A stretch of 64,000 nt of DNA from positions 1,298,854 through 1,362,853 of the forward strand of contig BJOX01000021.1 of assembly GCA_009731375.1 (NCBI GenBank), written 5' to 3'. Positions 28,353 through 38,085 of the stretch are shown here, one piece after another (position 1 is the first letter of the stretch; the number at the start of each line of letters is the position of its first letter). The position numbers and the translations under genes are program-made. Under the pieces are notes generated by a model that worked only from the letters and a program-made list of their open reading frames with translations, was not told where the DNA came from and made no database searches. The stretch is from Paulinella micropora (taxonomy: Eukaryota > Cercozoa > Imbricatea > Euglyphida).

Positions 28353-30380
28353 ATGCAAGATCCTGCGTACAGCTTGATAGAGTATAACTGCATTGGCTGC
28401 GAGGCTTCGTGGAAGAGATGCGACGTCACTTCTTCTGTCGAACATCTGTCGAACACAGTTCGCTGCGGCAGGTGCGGCGTTGTGTGGTGCGTGGTCTGCA
28501 GGAGCGCCGCCGACTCTGGCCAAGGACGTCACTCTTTGTGCCCGGAATCGGTGCTTTTGTTTGTCAGCGATAGCAAAGGCAGCTTCGTGCTTTCGCCGCT
28601 CTCCTGTGCCTCTCTGAGGGGCTCGGGATACAAGACGTATTCGGTTTGTACAAAAAAAGCCGTCCGCACGTTTTACCTCTGGAGCAAGCAAAGGCCTCGT
28701 CTTTCCAAGGAAGTACCCGTAGCCGGCGACAACCTGGTTGCTGTGGTGGAGCACGGCGCGATAGTCTCTGTGTGCGGGCCTTTGGGTCAGGAGCTTCCAT
28801 TCCATTTCGAAGTCTCGGAATTCGCGGCCTCCGAGCCCCGCGCGCCGGTGCGCGAACAATGCAAAAGAAAGAGGGTTCTGAAGAAGCCCGCGGGCGCGGC
28901 GCGACCTCCTCCAGCGCAAAAGCGTGCAGAGCGCGGTAGCAAAAGGGCCAGAGCTGGTGGCCGGATACGCAAGTGGGTGAGTGGCATGTTTGAGCAGCTG
29001 TTCCAAGCGCTGGGGAGTGTGTTTGACGAAGCCTTTCAGCGAGACATGGCGCAGGAGCTGGGCCTAAATACTTTGGTCTGCCGCCCCGCCACGCTGCCTG
29101 TGGCAAAGTGTGATTTACTCTGCGCGCGGTTGAGAGGTCTGCGCCGGGAGCTAGCGGGGGACCTTGGCGCCTACGGGGCTTGGGTGCACGAACACGCTGC
29201 GTACCAGGCGGTTATGCACAAGACCCCGACAGAAGAAGAAGAGTGGTGCAAGCCGCTCCCCGGCAGCGCTTATGCTCGGTTGCGGAATCTTCTGGCGCTG
29301 AAATGCTACTTACTGCACGACGGCCTAGCACCCGTGTTCTGCGACTACCTACAGCAGACGGGAGGGCAAGTTATTGGCGCGTGGGGGCGTGAGGTTCTAG
29401 CCCTCTTTCCGGCTCGAGACTGCAACCTGTCGTCGTTACAGGACGAGGTGTTGAAACTGCTTGGCGAGCTGGGGGTTATGTCGCTGGCCGAGGCGCCCAG
29501 CGAGGGCTCTGCCACGGCGCTGAGGGCATGGGGCCTGCTGCGCCGCCAGTTGCACAAGGCACGAAACCAGATGTTGGCGCATTTCCCCGCACTTTCCAGG
29601 GCGGCTATGCTACAGAAGGAAGAGCATTTGTACACCTTGTTCCAGCGGCGAGTGGCTGGGAAGGCTCAGTTCACGGAGGAGCAAGAGGCTGTCAAGGCAG
29701 CGCTGCCAGTCAGCTACCCATTCTATTTTGCTGTTCTCAGCCTGCTGCACAAATTACTGCCCCGGGGGCTGCCCAAGGAGTTTGACGCTTTCCAGTCCGA
29801 GCTGGGCCGTGAGCCCGGAAGGTTTGCCTACTCGCTGCTGCTGGCAGTGCGCGATCGGCTGAAGTGTGACCCATACGCTATCACCGCCGACTACCAGCAT
29901 GGGTTACTGCACTATGGACACTTTAAGGGCACTCTGCAATCGCTGGGCTTGTGGGAGAGAGACTCTATAACGCTGGAGCCGGGCTGGTCCGACAAGGGTT
30001 TTTTTGGACAGGAACTGGAGGCTAAGCGGCGTTTGTTTGCGTATGATCCCTTGGTGGAGCGCTACGCCTTGAGCTATGTGAGCGGGAGGGGGGGGGGATT
30101 GATGGATGCTCGCTGGGATAATACTCTGGTCAGCAGCTGGGAGACTTTCTTTGTGCTCTGGCTAAACTTAGCGCCCCACAGCTTCCCTGGGAGGGGGGGC
30201 TTGGTGGCTGCGAAACCCCCGGCGCCGGAGGGGCCCGCGGGTCTGGACCTGGACCTCGACCTCGACCTCGACCTCGACCTCGACCTCGACCTGGAACCCG
30301 AAACGGAACCGGAACTGGGCCTAGATCTGGAACTGGGATTGTCAGGCTCGATTGACTTTAATCTTGTTATGAACATTTAG
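28353..30380 (+). CDS. zinc-finger protein with C-terminal Asp-Leu repeat
   Basis: 675 residues. The N-terminus carries a Cys-rich module (YNCIGCEASWKRC, then VRCGRCGVVWCVVC within residues 10-50) with the density and spacing of a RING/IBR-type zinc domain, though His and the exact cross-brace order are not clear. Residues 60-160 look like a small beta domain, then a basic linker (KRKRVLKKPAG to KRARAGGR). Residues 215-620 are helical and Leu-rich. The C-terminus is an Asp-Leu repeat (coded by repeated gacctc, 30246-30292) ending in an acidic tail. An E3-like role is possible but unproved. It overlaps the converging gene by 14 bp. Confidence 0.6.
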   Translation: MQDPAYSLIEYNCIGCEASWKRCDVTSSVEHLSNTVRCGRCGVVWCVVCRSAADSGQGRHSLCPESVLLFVSDSKGSFVLSPLSCASLRGSGYKTYSVCTKKAVRTFYLWSKQRPRLSKEVPVAGDNLVAVVEHGAIVSVCGPLGQELPFHFEVSEFAASEPRAPVREQCKRKRVLKKPAGAARPPPAQKRAERGSKRARAGGRIRKWVSGMFEQLFQALGSVFDEAFQRDMAQELGLNTLVCRPATLPVAKCDLLCARLRGLRRELAGDLGAYGAWVHEHAAYQAVMHKTPTEEEEWCKPLPGSAYARLRNLLALKCYLLHDGLAPVFCDYLQQTGGQVIGAWGREVLALFPARDCNLSSLQDEVLKLLGELGVMSLAEAPSEGSATALRAWGLLRRQLHKARNQMLAHFPALSRAAMLQKEEHLYTLFQRRVAGKAQFTEEQEAVKAALPVSYPFYFAVLSLLHKLLPRGLPKEFDAFQSELGREPGRFAYSLLLAVRDRLKCDPYAITADYQHGLLHYGHFKGTLQSLGLWERDSITLEPGWSDKGFFGQELEAKRRLFAYDPLVERYALSYVSGRGGGLMDARWDNTLVSSWETFFVLWLNLAPHSFPGRGGLVAAKPPAPEGPAGLDLDLDLDLDLDLDLDLEPETEPELGLDLELGLSGSIDFNLVMNI

Positions 30381-31686
30381 AGTTGCTACAGAAGCGCAGC
30401 GTATTCACGCTCTCCGCTGCTCCGCCCGGCGACACGCAGAGGCCGAGGACCTGGATGCTAAAACACACGGCTTGACGGTTCTGGGCCCACCTACGGCACT
30501 GATTCCGCCAATTAGCAGCGCTGCATTTCCTACCATTTAAAACGGTCACCTTCCCGTACAGAACCCCCGGCCGCAGCGCCAGGCCCTGCTCGGAGCAAGT
30601 AAAGACCACGTCACCGGAGGCCGGTCGGGGGCAAGCTGGCAAGTGGCTGTTCCTCGTTTGGGAGTATTCACGGCAACAACGCACGCTCTCTTGTATTGCA
30701 AAATTAAAACCACCGATCGTTACGACTTTGTCCCGTACACTCAAATTACAATTACTAAGCTTTACTACTTGCGCCAAACGCTTATTAATACACAACGTCG
30801 TCGGCGGCGGGGGGGAACAATTTCTCTCTGCGTCCAACGGCTGTTGGTCTCTTGGCTTAGCTGTATAGAACACCGGGTTCTGGTCGTGATCGCCCAGCGT
30901 CAGTGCTAGTTTGGTAGAGGGTCCTAGACACTGAGCAAATACGCACCATTCATGCTTCCGACAGAATTTATCGGGGCCGAGCCTGCGTAGCCAGCTGAGG
31001 TGCTTTGAGGACTTCTCCCAATCCACGTGCCGACCCTCTTGCGCAAAAGCTAGCAGCTTGTCAATAACGGACTTAGTCCCGTGCGGGCCCCCCAGAAACT
31101 CATGCTTGACTAACATGTAAGTCCAGCCCCACAACTGCGCCCAATTCAGGCAGTAGAGGTGCTGCTTGCCCCTAGTCACGACCACGCCGGTGCTGGAGCC
31201 CTGATAATATACGTGCGAGCACAAACCACTCTTTGCCCTGTCAAGAGCCTTAACACGAAACGCATACCAGCCTTCCTGCACGTCATACTCTGCCGGGCCA
31301 TGCGTCTTGCCTAGGATCACGGGGCACGCGCCCGCCGGTACCATTCGCAGCTGCAGTCGATCATTTTGGGGACAGCTGCCCCCGCGCAGAAGACACAGCA
31401 TATTCCTGCCCGGAAGATCTACACAGCCAATAAACCGCAGTTCTTCTTGACTCCCTGGATTTGACAGTATAAACGTGCAGTCTGCTGCTACCAATCCGTT
31501 CCGTTTCACAACATCCACCAGATTGTTCTTGTCGTCCGACTGAAAAATACACACATAGAAACACGCCTCCTTCTTTTCCGCATGCCCGCTGCCAGGGTCC
31601 GGCATGCGGCACCCATGCAGCCAGAGAGGCTTGTTCGGGCTTTCGTTTACACTGTAACCTATCAACAAGTAATCTTTGCCAGACAT
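30367..31686 (-). CDS. Cys-rich hypothetical protein
   Basis: The ATG at 31686 (MSGKDYLLIGYSVNESPNK) is chosen because upstream residues come from G-rich low-complexity DNA beside a gap. The protein has about 439 residues and an unusual number of Cys (about 20) spread evenly, with many Trp and Tyr, and no membrane segments. It looks globular and mostly beta. There is no repeated Cys spacing to indicate zinc fingers. Unknown function; the even spread of Cys could suit a disulfide-bonded virion protein, but a cytosolic metal-binding protein is equally possible. Confidence 0.6.
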   Translation of the reverse strand: MSGKDYLLIGYSVNESPNKPLWLHGCRMPDPGSGHAEKKEACFYVCIFQSDDKNNLVDVVKRNGLVAADCTFILSNPGSQEELRFIGCVDLPGRNMLCLLRGGSCPQNDRLQLRMVPAGACPVILGKTHGPAEYDVQEGWYAFRVKALDRAKSGLCSHVYYQGSSTGVVVTRGKQHLYCLNWAQLWGWTYMLVKHEFLGGPHGTKSVIDKLLAFAQEGRHVDWEKSSKHLSWLRRLGPDKFCRKHEWCVFAQCLGPSTKLALTLGDHDQNPVFYTAKPRDQQPLDAERNCSPPPPTTLCINKRLAQVVKLSNCNLSVRDKVVTIGGFNFAIQESVRCCREYSQTRNSHLPACPRPASGDVVFTCSEQGLALRPGVLYGKVTVLNGRKCSAANWRNQCRRWAQNRQAVCFSIQVLGLCVSPGGAAESVNTLRFCSNSKCS

Positions 31687-31769
31687 TTTAATAACAAACG
31701 GCAAGAGCCTGCGAAGAGGACCCAAGGAATAGAGGGAGGGGGGAATGGGGAAAAGGGGGGGAAACGGGA

Positions 31770-31804
<35 letters not shown>

Positions 31805-31977
31805 GGGGGAGGGGNNNNNNNNNNNNNNNNNNNNNNNNNNNNNNNNNNNNNNNNNNNNNNNNNNNNNNNNNNNNNNNNNNNNNNNNNNNNNNNNNNNNNN
31901 GGCGAGGAGGAGAGATTTGGGGAAGGGGAAGGGGGGGCTGCTACCTGGCCCCCCAATAAACTCTGGGACGAAGGTGA

Positions 31978-32063
31978 CTACACAGCCTCCTCCTCCTCCT
32001 CTTCACCTTCCTCTCGCCCCCCTCCTCCAGGCGCCTCGCAATCGATCTGCGGGGTGTTGCTGT

Positions 32064-32094
<31 letters not shown>

Positions 32095-33897
32095 GCTGCT
32101 ACCACCGCCGTCGTCGCCGCCGCTGCTGCCGCTGCTGCAAATTGCGACTTCCGCCGTAACCTCCAGTTTATCGCGCATGGTGGATAGTTCTGCCAACAAG
32201 TCGGTAGTCGCTGCCCCACAGTTGCTCATGGCGTTGGCGCAGCGCTCGATGCTCTTGGCATACTCCAGATGCCTGCTCGCACTAGCCCCCAGGGCCTTGG
32301 CGGACTCTTGCTCATACTTGTGCTGCTCTCGGTGAATCGTCGCCATTTTCAAAAGAGCATTGCCGTAGAGCCCCAGCACTCCATTGAACAGGCGCAGCTT
32401 CTTGTCAAGGCTGCTGCTCACGCCACTTACCTGCCCTGCCCTGGCCAGCGCAGACGCCGCCCCCTCAGCGCCAGAGGAGACCGCAGCCGGCGCCGCCGTT
32501 CGCGAGGGGCGCCAGTCTGGGTTGCGCGCGTATTCACGGGCGACATAGAGCACGCGAGTCGGCAAGATGTAGCCAATAACCTTGCCCTCTTTGTTGTAGC
32601 GCCTGTTGTGGTTGGCCTCGATGCCCCGCAGCAGAGGCTGCAGTCCCTCTGCCCATCCCAAAGCCAGGAAGGTCTCCAAGCCACTGTGCAGGGCCATGTA
32701 GACCGTATCCCCGGGCTTAACCCCCTGCGAGGCACGGACCGTCATTACACAGTAGATGGAATCAAGCGCAACCTTGATCTTTGGCGGGGGGACCGCCTTA
32801 TCCGACGGGTAGGCGGGCATTACCATAAACAAGCCCGTGTCCCCCAGGCGGAGGCCCTTGAAAGACTCTCGGGAGAAAGAGTGCACGCCACGGCTAACCG
32901 CATCCAAATCGCTAACCCCCGAACGGTCATTGCGCGGCTCAAAGTGAACGCCGCGCAATGTTCTCGACGAACCCACGCGCACAAATTCAGCTCCTGGCTG
33001 CCCCAACACACACGCCGCAGCGCTCCGGTTACGTGCCAAGGGCTTGGCGTCTCCGACGATGCGACAGGCCCAGCCCCACTTGCGCTTGGCGTAGTTACCT
33101 GCCAACCCAACCTCGGTCATGTATTCCTTCTCCTTGGCCAACAGCTTCGTAGGCTTGATGTCGATGTTCTGAGCAAGCGCGTCCACCAGCCGCAACAACT
33201 GCTTGTGCTCCTCAAAAGCGCTTCCAGGCAGCGGCCCTGGTAGTTGTATCAGCCCCTCGATGACCCCGGCATCCCAGGCATTCACCGAGCTGCCCAACTC
33301 CAACTTCGGCACGGGCGCTCGCGGTTGCAACGATTGTTTTTCGCGCTTTCCCTTGGCGTTTGAGACCAGCGGGTCTGCAGAGTAATCCTCGTTGCGCACC
33401 TTCTTTTTAGAGGCCGTGCCTACCTCGGGTTCGGATTCAGAAAGACTTTCCTCAGACTCCGAAGATGAGGCAGACGTATCTCCCCTGCTTACTGGCTTCT
33501 TCTTAGCCTTTTTTCCTGTCTTGTGCTTTTTAAGCTTAGATTTGCTCTGCGTTTTCTTGGACTGCTCCTTTTTCTTTTTAGGCTTCTCTTTCTCCTTGTC
33601 ATTGTTTTTTCTCTGTTTCCCGTGCTTCCCTCCCTTTTTGCTTGCCTTCTTTTCAGAAGCCTCGGCTGTCGTCTCTTCCTCCACGCCCTCGCCTTCCCCT
33701 TCGCTCTCCTCTTCCTCTTCGTCTTCCTCCTCCTCCCCATCTTCCTCGTCGTCCTCGGGTGCAACAAAGGAATCGTCGCTGCCCGATTCTGAATTGCTCA
33801 CCTCCTCTTCTTCGTCGGAGGAGTGCAGGCGCCGTTTCTTGCTTGAGCCTCGACCCCTTCCCTCGGAGGAAGCTTCTACATCCACGAACTTGCTCAT
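31978..33897 (-). CDS. large protein with acidic/basic N-terminal tail and globular core
   Basis: Starting MSKFVDVEASSEGRGRGSSK at 33897, the first 210 residues alternate acidic runs (Glu/Asp) with Lys-rich runs, as in nucleolar or chromatin-like proteins. Residues about 215-460 look globular (KEYMTEVGLAGNYAKRKWGW, later KVIGYILPTRVLYVAREYA) with no family I recognise. The C-terminal 120 residues are helical (a coiled-coil-like part through LDKKLRLFNGVLGLYGNALL), ending in polySer (32064-32095, triplet run) and Glu. The start is preceded by a long C run (33993-34042). Could be a virion core or nucleic-acid-binding protein; this is inference from composition. Confidence 0.65.
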
Positions 33898-33991
33898 CTC
33901 TTTTTCTGGCTTGTGTACGAGGCTTTTGCGGAGCTGCACCCCAGGAATTGACAAAGAAAAGGAGATTGGCTGAGGAGGGGAGGGGGGCGGC

Positions 33992-34045
<54 letters not shown>

Positions 34046-34072
34046 TCCCTCCCCCCTCCCTCCCCCCGATCT

Positions 34073-34792
34073 TTACTGAGGGGCTTGCTCTGCGCCTCCA
34101 GTGCCCTCAGCCGGCATGCTCTGTAACTTGATGTTGGCCAGCAGCAAGCTTTGGTAGCGCCGCAGAGAATCCCCATCTACTTCAACAGCCCCGGAAGATG
34201 GATCAAGCCGTAACAAGCCCGAGTCAGCCAGATGGAACAGCAGGGTTTGATTTAAACGTGCGGCATCTTTTTTGAACACCTCGGCCGGCATAGCTCTGTG
34301 GCTCACAATATGTTTGCGAATACTGCTTAGGAGCCAGTATTGCCTACACTCCTCTTCCCAGCGGCGACGATACCACGCCTGCACACACCTGACGACTACG
34401 ACAGGACTGCGATCGCCCCACTCATCCAAGAGATCCTGCATATGAGCAAAATCCAGATTGTTACTGTGTCCTTTGGGCATAAACTCGCATGCAAAGCAAA
34501 AGTCAGGATTTGCGTCAGGGTGTAGGCGTGCATCGGCTCTCTCGGCCTCTTGCAGATCCGTGTACATGCTAACCGACTCACGGGGGGGATCCTGCTCGCC
34601 TGCATCATCAGTGCCCCCGTTTATATCAGCGGCAAATGGTTCGTGGTCATGTTGGCCAGGCGGGGCAGAGTCTGAGGGGCGCGCTGCTGAAGACCGGCGG
34701 CGGTTATTTCTTACGTGTGCTCTGCCCTGGTATTCGTCATTGTCACTATCCGAAAGCTGGAACGGCGTGAGAGCTGTACTGGAATGCTCCAT
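34073..34792 (-). CDS. hypothetical protein, likely conserved helical core
   Basis: 239 residues. The first 90 are acidic and disordered (MEHSSTALTPFQLSDSDNDE). Then comes FCFACEFMPKGHSNNLDFAH, a Cys/His site, followed by a dense helical part (WYRRRWEEECRQYWLLSSIR, KHIVSHRAMPAEVF, NQTLLFHLADSGLLRLDPSS). This C-terminal part has the look of a conserved viral protein, with a CxxC-x4-H motif followed by an IRKHI helix, but I cannot name the family. It lies in tandem with the gene at 31978-33897 and diverges from the F-box gene. Confidence 0.55.
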   Translation of the reverse strand: MEHSSTALTPFQLSDSDNDEYQGRAHVRNNRRRSSAARPSDSAPPGQHDHEPFAADINGGTDDAGEQDPPRESVSMYTDLQEAERADARLHPDANPDFCFACEFMPKGHSNNLDFAHMQDLLDEWGDRSPVVVVRCVQAWYRRRWEEECRQYWLLSSIRKHIVSHRAMPAEVFKKDAARLNQTLLFHLADSGLLRLDPSSGAVEVDGDSLRRYQSLLLANIKLQSMPAEGTGGAEQAPQ

Positions 34793-34979
34793 GACAAACG
34801 AGGAGGGATGAGAGAAGCTGTAGATCTGTTAAAAATAAAAAACATCTCGCCTTCCCCCCCCCCCCNNNNNNNNNNNNNNNNNNNNNNNNNNNNNNNNNNN
34901 NNNNNNNNNNNNNNNNNNNNNNNNNNNNNNNNNNNNNNNNNNNNNNNNNNNNNNNNNNNNNNCCCCTTTCCAAGAGGAA

Positions 34980-36461
34980 ATGGACAGTGGCAAAAGTACA
35001 CGTAGCTGCGGAAAGAGAAGCAGTAGCAGCTACGGCCTGCTTTCGGAGAACTCTCGACCCCGAGCTCTGAAACTGCCAAGGGCTGCACCAAGCGCACAGC
35101 CCGCCAGAGCATGGGCGCAACTACCGCCAGAGATTGTAGGATTACTGCTGCTTTACCTGGAGCACGGAAGCATTTTTACCTTGCTGAGGGTAGCCAAAAA
35201 CGGCTTTCTGGGCCACGCTTCGGTCGCCGTCAAATGGCCATCGAGTTTGGGGCTGCGGTGTCTGCCAGGCCCCCCGGGGCTGGAGCTGCTGAATGCGCAC
35301 AAGAGCTATCTGCGCTGGGCAATCGTGGATGGCTCAAAACCGCGTGGTGGGGGTGTGTGGGATTGTGTGTGCTACCTTCCCCAGATTAAGAACTTGACGA
35401 TTCAGAATTGGAAGGACCAAAGATGCTGGGGAACATGTGAAGGGATCGCTAGGTTAGAGGAGCTGGAAGAATTGAATTTTTTTTCGTGTAAGCAGTTATT
35501 GGAACTGTCGCGCCTGTCAAAGCTCCGGCGGCTGCGCGCTGTGCGTTTTCGTAATTGCCACCGGCTGCCCTCTCTGCACTTTCTGGCGAGGCTACCTGCT
35601 TTGAATACACTCGACCTCACGAACAGTTTGGTTGGTAGTGCTGTGCTGGACTTTTTGCGTTTCACAAACCTGCGCAGCAAGCTCGAACATTTTTCTGCGC
35701 CTAGTGACTGCCCAGCGGGGATTCCTCTGCTACGCGTGTTGGAGGGGCTGCGCGCCTTGCGTACATTGGAGCTGCCATTCATGGCCCCAATATCCGCAGA
35801 GGCCCTGCCCCGACTGGCTCAGATTCCATTACTAGAGCGCCTGAGCATACACTACGTTGCAGGCGGAGCGGGAGACGTCGACGCGCTGTTTAGGTTTTTG
35901 GTAAGAGATAGTCGCCTAAAGTATTTGTACCTTAGGGAGTTGCGGGGGATGGTTTTGGAATGGCGGCAGCAACAGCGGGGGCCTCGGGCTGCCCCCCATG
36001 ACGAAGAAGGGGCGCACACGCTGGAAACTCTAATTGTGGACAATGCCAGCTGGCGAAGCGTAGAGGCTTTGGCTCCGTTGACGGGGCTGGGCCGCTTGGA
36101 ACTTCGCCAGGCCCATTTTCTGGCAGACCTGAAGGGCCTCCCTCCCGGGCTGCAGGAGCTTGTTGTCACAGATTCCGTCAGCCTGGGAAGCTTACAAGGA
36201 ATGGGCACTCCGGGGCTGCGGCGGCTGTGCATCTCTGGCTGCCAGAGGGCGCTGAGCTTGGAGTGCCTAGCTGGCTTAAACCAGCTCGAATATCTAGAGC
36301 TGTCGGGCCGTGGCTGTCCCCTCCGTGGCCTCCGCCGGCTAGTCGACCTGCCGTCTCTCCGCGTCCTGAATCTACAAGAGGGCAGCCCTTCCTCGCGCGG
36401 GGAGAGTGCTGACCTGGCCTGGCTGCGGATGCAGCGTCCGGACATAAGGATTCTATTGTAA
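34980..36461 (+). CDS. F-box / leucine-rich repeat protein
   Basis: 493 residues. Residues about 46-78 read LPPEIVGLLLLYLEHGSIFT followed by LLRVAKNGF, a good F-box (L-P-x-E-x-x-x-x-x-L-x-x-L-x-x-x-x-L-x-x-x-x-x-V). From residue 130 on there are about 12 leucine-rich repeats (LEELNFFSCKQLLELSRL, LRRLRAVRFRNC, LNTLDLTNS, LRTLELP, LERLSIHYV, LKYLYLREL, LEYLELSGRG, LRVLNLQEG), of the Cys/Leu kind seen in FBXL proteins. F-box proteins recruit targets to SCF ubiquitin ligases through Skp1. A virus-encoded one would redirect host proteolysis; poxviruses and mimiviruses use F-box proteins. The ATG follows a short spacer after the N gap. An AATAAA lies right at the stop. Confidence 0.75.
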   Translation: MDSGKSTRSCGKRSSSSYGLLSENSRPRALKLPRAAPSAQPARAWAQLPPEIVGLLLLYLEHGSIFTLLRVAKNGFLGHASVAVKWPSSLGLRCLPGPPGLELLNAHKSYLRWAIVDGSKPRGGGVWDCVCYLPQIKNLTIQNWKDQRCWGTCEGIARLEELEELNFFSCKQLLELSRLSKLRRLRAVRFRNCHRLPSLHFLARLPALNTLDLTNSLVGSAVLDFLRFTNLRSKLEHFSAPSDCPAGIPLLRVLEGLRALRTLELPFMAPISAEALPRLAQIPLLERLSIHYVAGGAGDVDALFRFLVRDSRLKYLYLRELRGMVLEWRQQQRGPRAAPHDEEGAHTLETLIVDNASWRSVEALAPLTGLGRLELRQAHFLADLKGLPPGLQELVVTDSVSLGSLQGMGTPGLRRLCISGCQRALSLECLAGLNQLEYLELSGRGCPLRGLRRLVDLPSLRVLNLQEGSPSSRGESADLAWLRMQRPDIRILL

Positions 36462-36466
36462 CGCTC

Positions 36467-36472
36467 AATAAA
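36467..36472 (+). promoter_or_regulatory. polyadenylation signal AATAAA
   Basis: The hexamer lies six bases after the stop codon of the F-box/LRR gene. The position is right for a eukaryotic-type 3' end, but the sequence is cut by a gap seven bases later. Confidence 0.4.
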
Positions 36473-36684
36473 AGTAACNNNNNNNNNNNNNNNNNNNNNN
36501 NNNNNNNNNNNNNNNNNNNNNNNNNNNNNNNNNNNNNNNNNNNNNNNNNNNNNNNNNNNNNNNNNNNNNNNNNNNNNNNNNNNNNNNNNNNNNNNNNNNN
36601 NNNNNNNNNNNNNNNNNNNNNNNNAGAGGGAGAGGGGGGGGAGTGGTGTGGATTTTCTGTACTGTGCAAATCTTTTAATTTGCA

Positions 36685-37814
36685 ATGTTTTCGAAAAGAA
36701 AACGAGAAACAAAATCGAAGCAGGACAGCAAAAAGTCAGCAGTACAAACTGAGTTGGCAAGCGTAAGCGGTCCTTCAGCTCGAGTGGGGGGAGTAGTTGG
36801 TCGCGAGGCCGAAGATGTCTGGAACAGCGCCGTGCTGTTGATGAACAAATCCACGTCCTTTCGCGCGTGCCTGCGCAGCGCGGTGGCCTCTTACCTGGAA
36901 TGGATATGTGAAGCCCGTGGCCTGAAAGGCCTAGATTTACTCTTGACGGCCCAGCTGAGCCGTGCGTTTCTCCAGGGGCACTGGGACTTGAACGAGTGTC
37001 ACGCCAGACTCTGCGAGGTATTGGCGGGGAATGACCCGGGCACCTCGATACACGTGCCAGCGGAGTGGGTCACTGGCAGCGTGGTGAGCACCAGCTGGCG
37101 CGAAGACGCGTACCCGAGGCGGGCCCTTTTGGCCTGGATCTCTGAATTCGAAAAGACGGAGCTGCAGTGCTATGCAGCCTCCCTGCCCTGGGGGGTAGAG
37201 GATGTGTGGTGGTTTGTGCTTCGTTGGCACCTACAGAACTCAATAGTTCGCGTGTACGGCGCTGGCCACAGGTCTCACCCACACATGAACTATTTTTTGG
37301 AGTACAAGGATAAGTTGCAGGGCGCTCTGGCGGAAAGTGTGTCTTCGGCTGAGCAGTGGGCAGGTGAATTGGACAAGTTTGTAACGACACAGCCTTGCTT
37401 GGCGGACAAGCATTGCTACGGGGACCAGGCAAGGGATGTTCTCCCCTTGCCACAAGTGGCACAATTGCTGGCCAAAGCCTCGTCTAAAAACCCGGGGCAC
37501 GGGCCTGGTCTGCTGGCCCATCTTTTCCTGTATCTGTTCCTGCCGCTGCTGGCGCAGCACTATTTGGGGCAGGAGCCAGGAAAAGCCATGTTGCGGCGCC
37601 TAGCCCAAATGGACATACATGCGCCTATCCAGGGATCCCCCGACAGCTCGGCGCGCGTGTCGCGGCTCTTTTTGTACGCCTTAATACTCAAGAGTGCAGA
37701 CCAAGGGACGGTAGAATTGTATGAGCTTATCGGCCAGGCTATGACGCAATGGCAGAGAGTGCTAAGACCAGGGGGCAGTTGGGAGCGCGGTTTAATTAGG
37801 CTCACTCTTCCCTA
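36685..37814 (+). CDS. hypothetical protein, C-terminus lost in a gap
   Basis: About 376 residues before the N gap at 37815-37898. It starts MFSKRKRETKSKQDSKKSAV, a basic tail, followed by a helical, Trp- and Leu-rich body (SYLEWICEARGLKGLDLLLT, VEDVWWFVLRWHLQNSIVRV, GLLAHLFLYLFLPLLAQHYL). The last of these is hydrophobic enough to touch a membrane but contains His and Gln. After the gap only C/T-rich simple sequence and (TC)n follow to 38030, so the gene probably ends inside or near the gap. No family recognised. Confidence 0.6.
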
Positions 37815-37974
37815 NNNNNNNNNNNNNNNNNNNNNNNNNNNNNNNNNNNNNNNNNNNNNNNNNNNNNNNNNNNNNNNNNNNNNNNNNNNNNNNNNNNNCC
37901 CCCCCCCCCCCCCCTTTTTCTCCCCCTCTCCCTCCCCTCTCCTTCCCTCCCTCCCTCCCTCCCATCCCTCCCCC

Positions 37975-38024
<50 letters not shown>
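37975..38024. repeat. (TC)n dinucleotide run
   Basis: A near-pure tc repeat after C/T-rich sequence; non-coding spacer between two plus-strand genes. Confidence 0.85.
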
Positions 38025-38085
38025 GTATGATTCTTAAAAACAAACTTCAAGCTTCCTAGCGGGTTTTTCTCTTTTTTCGTCGAAC

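Noticed and set aside
32269-33243. 324-codon plus-strand frame
   Set aside because: Antisense of the gene at 31978-33897, which has better codon pattern and start.
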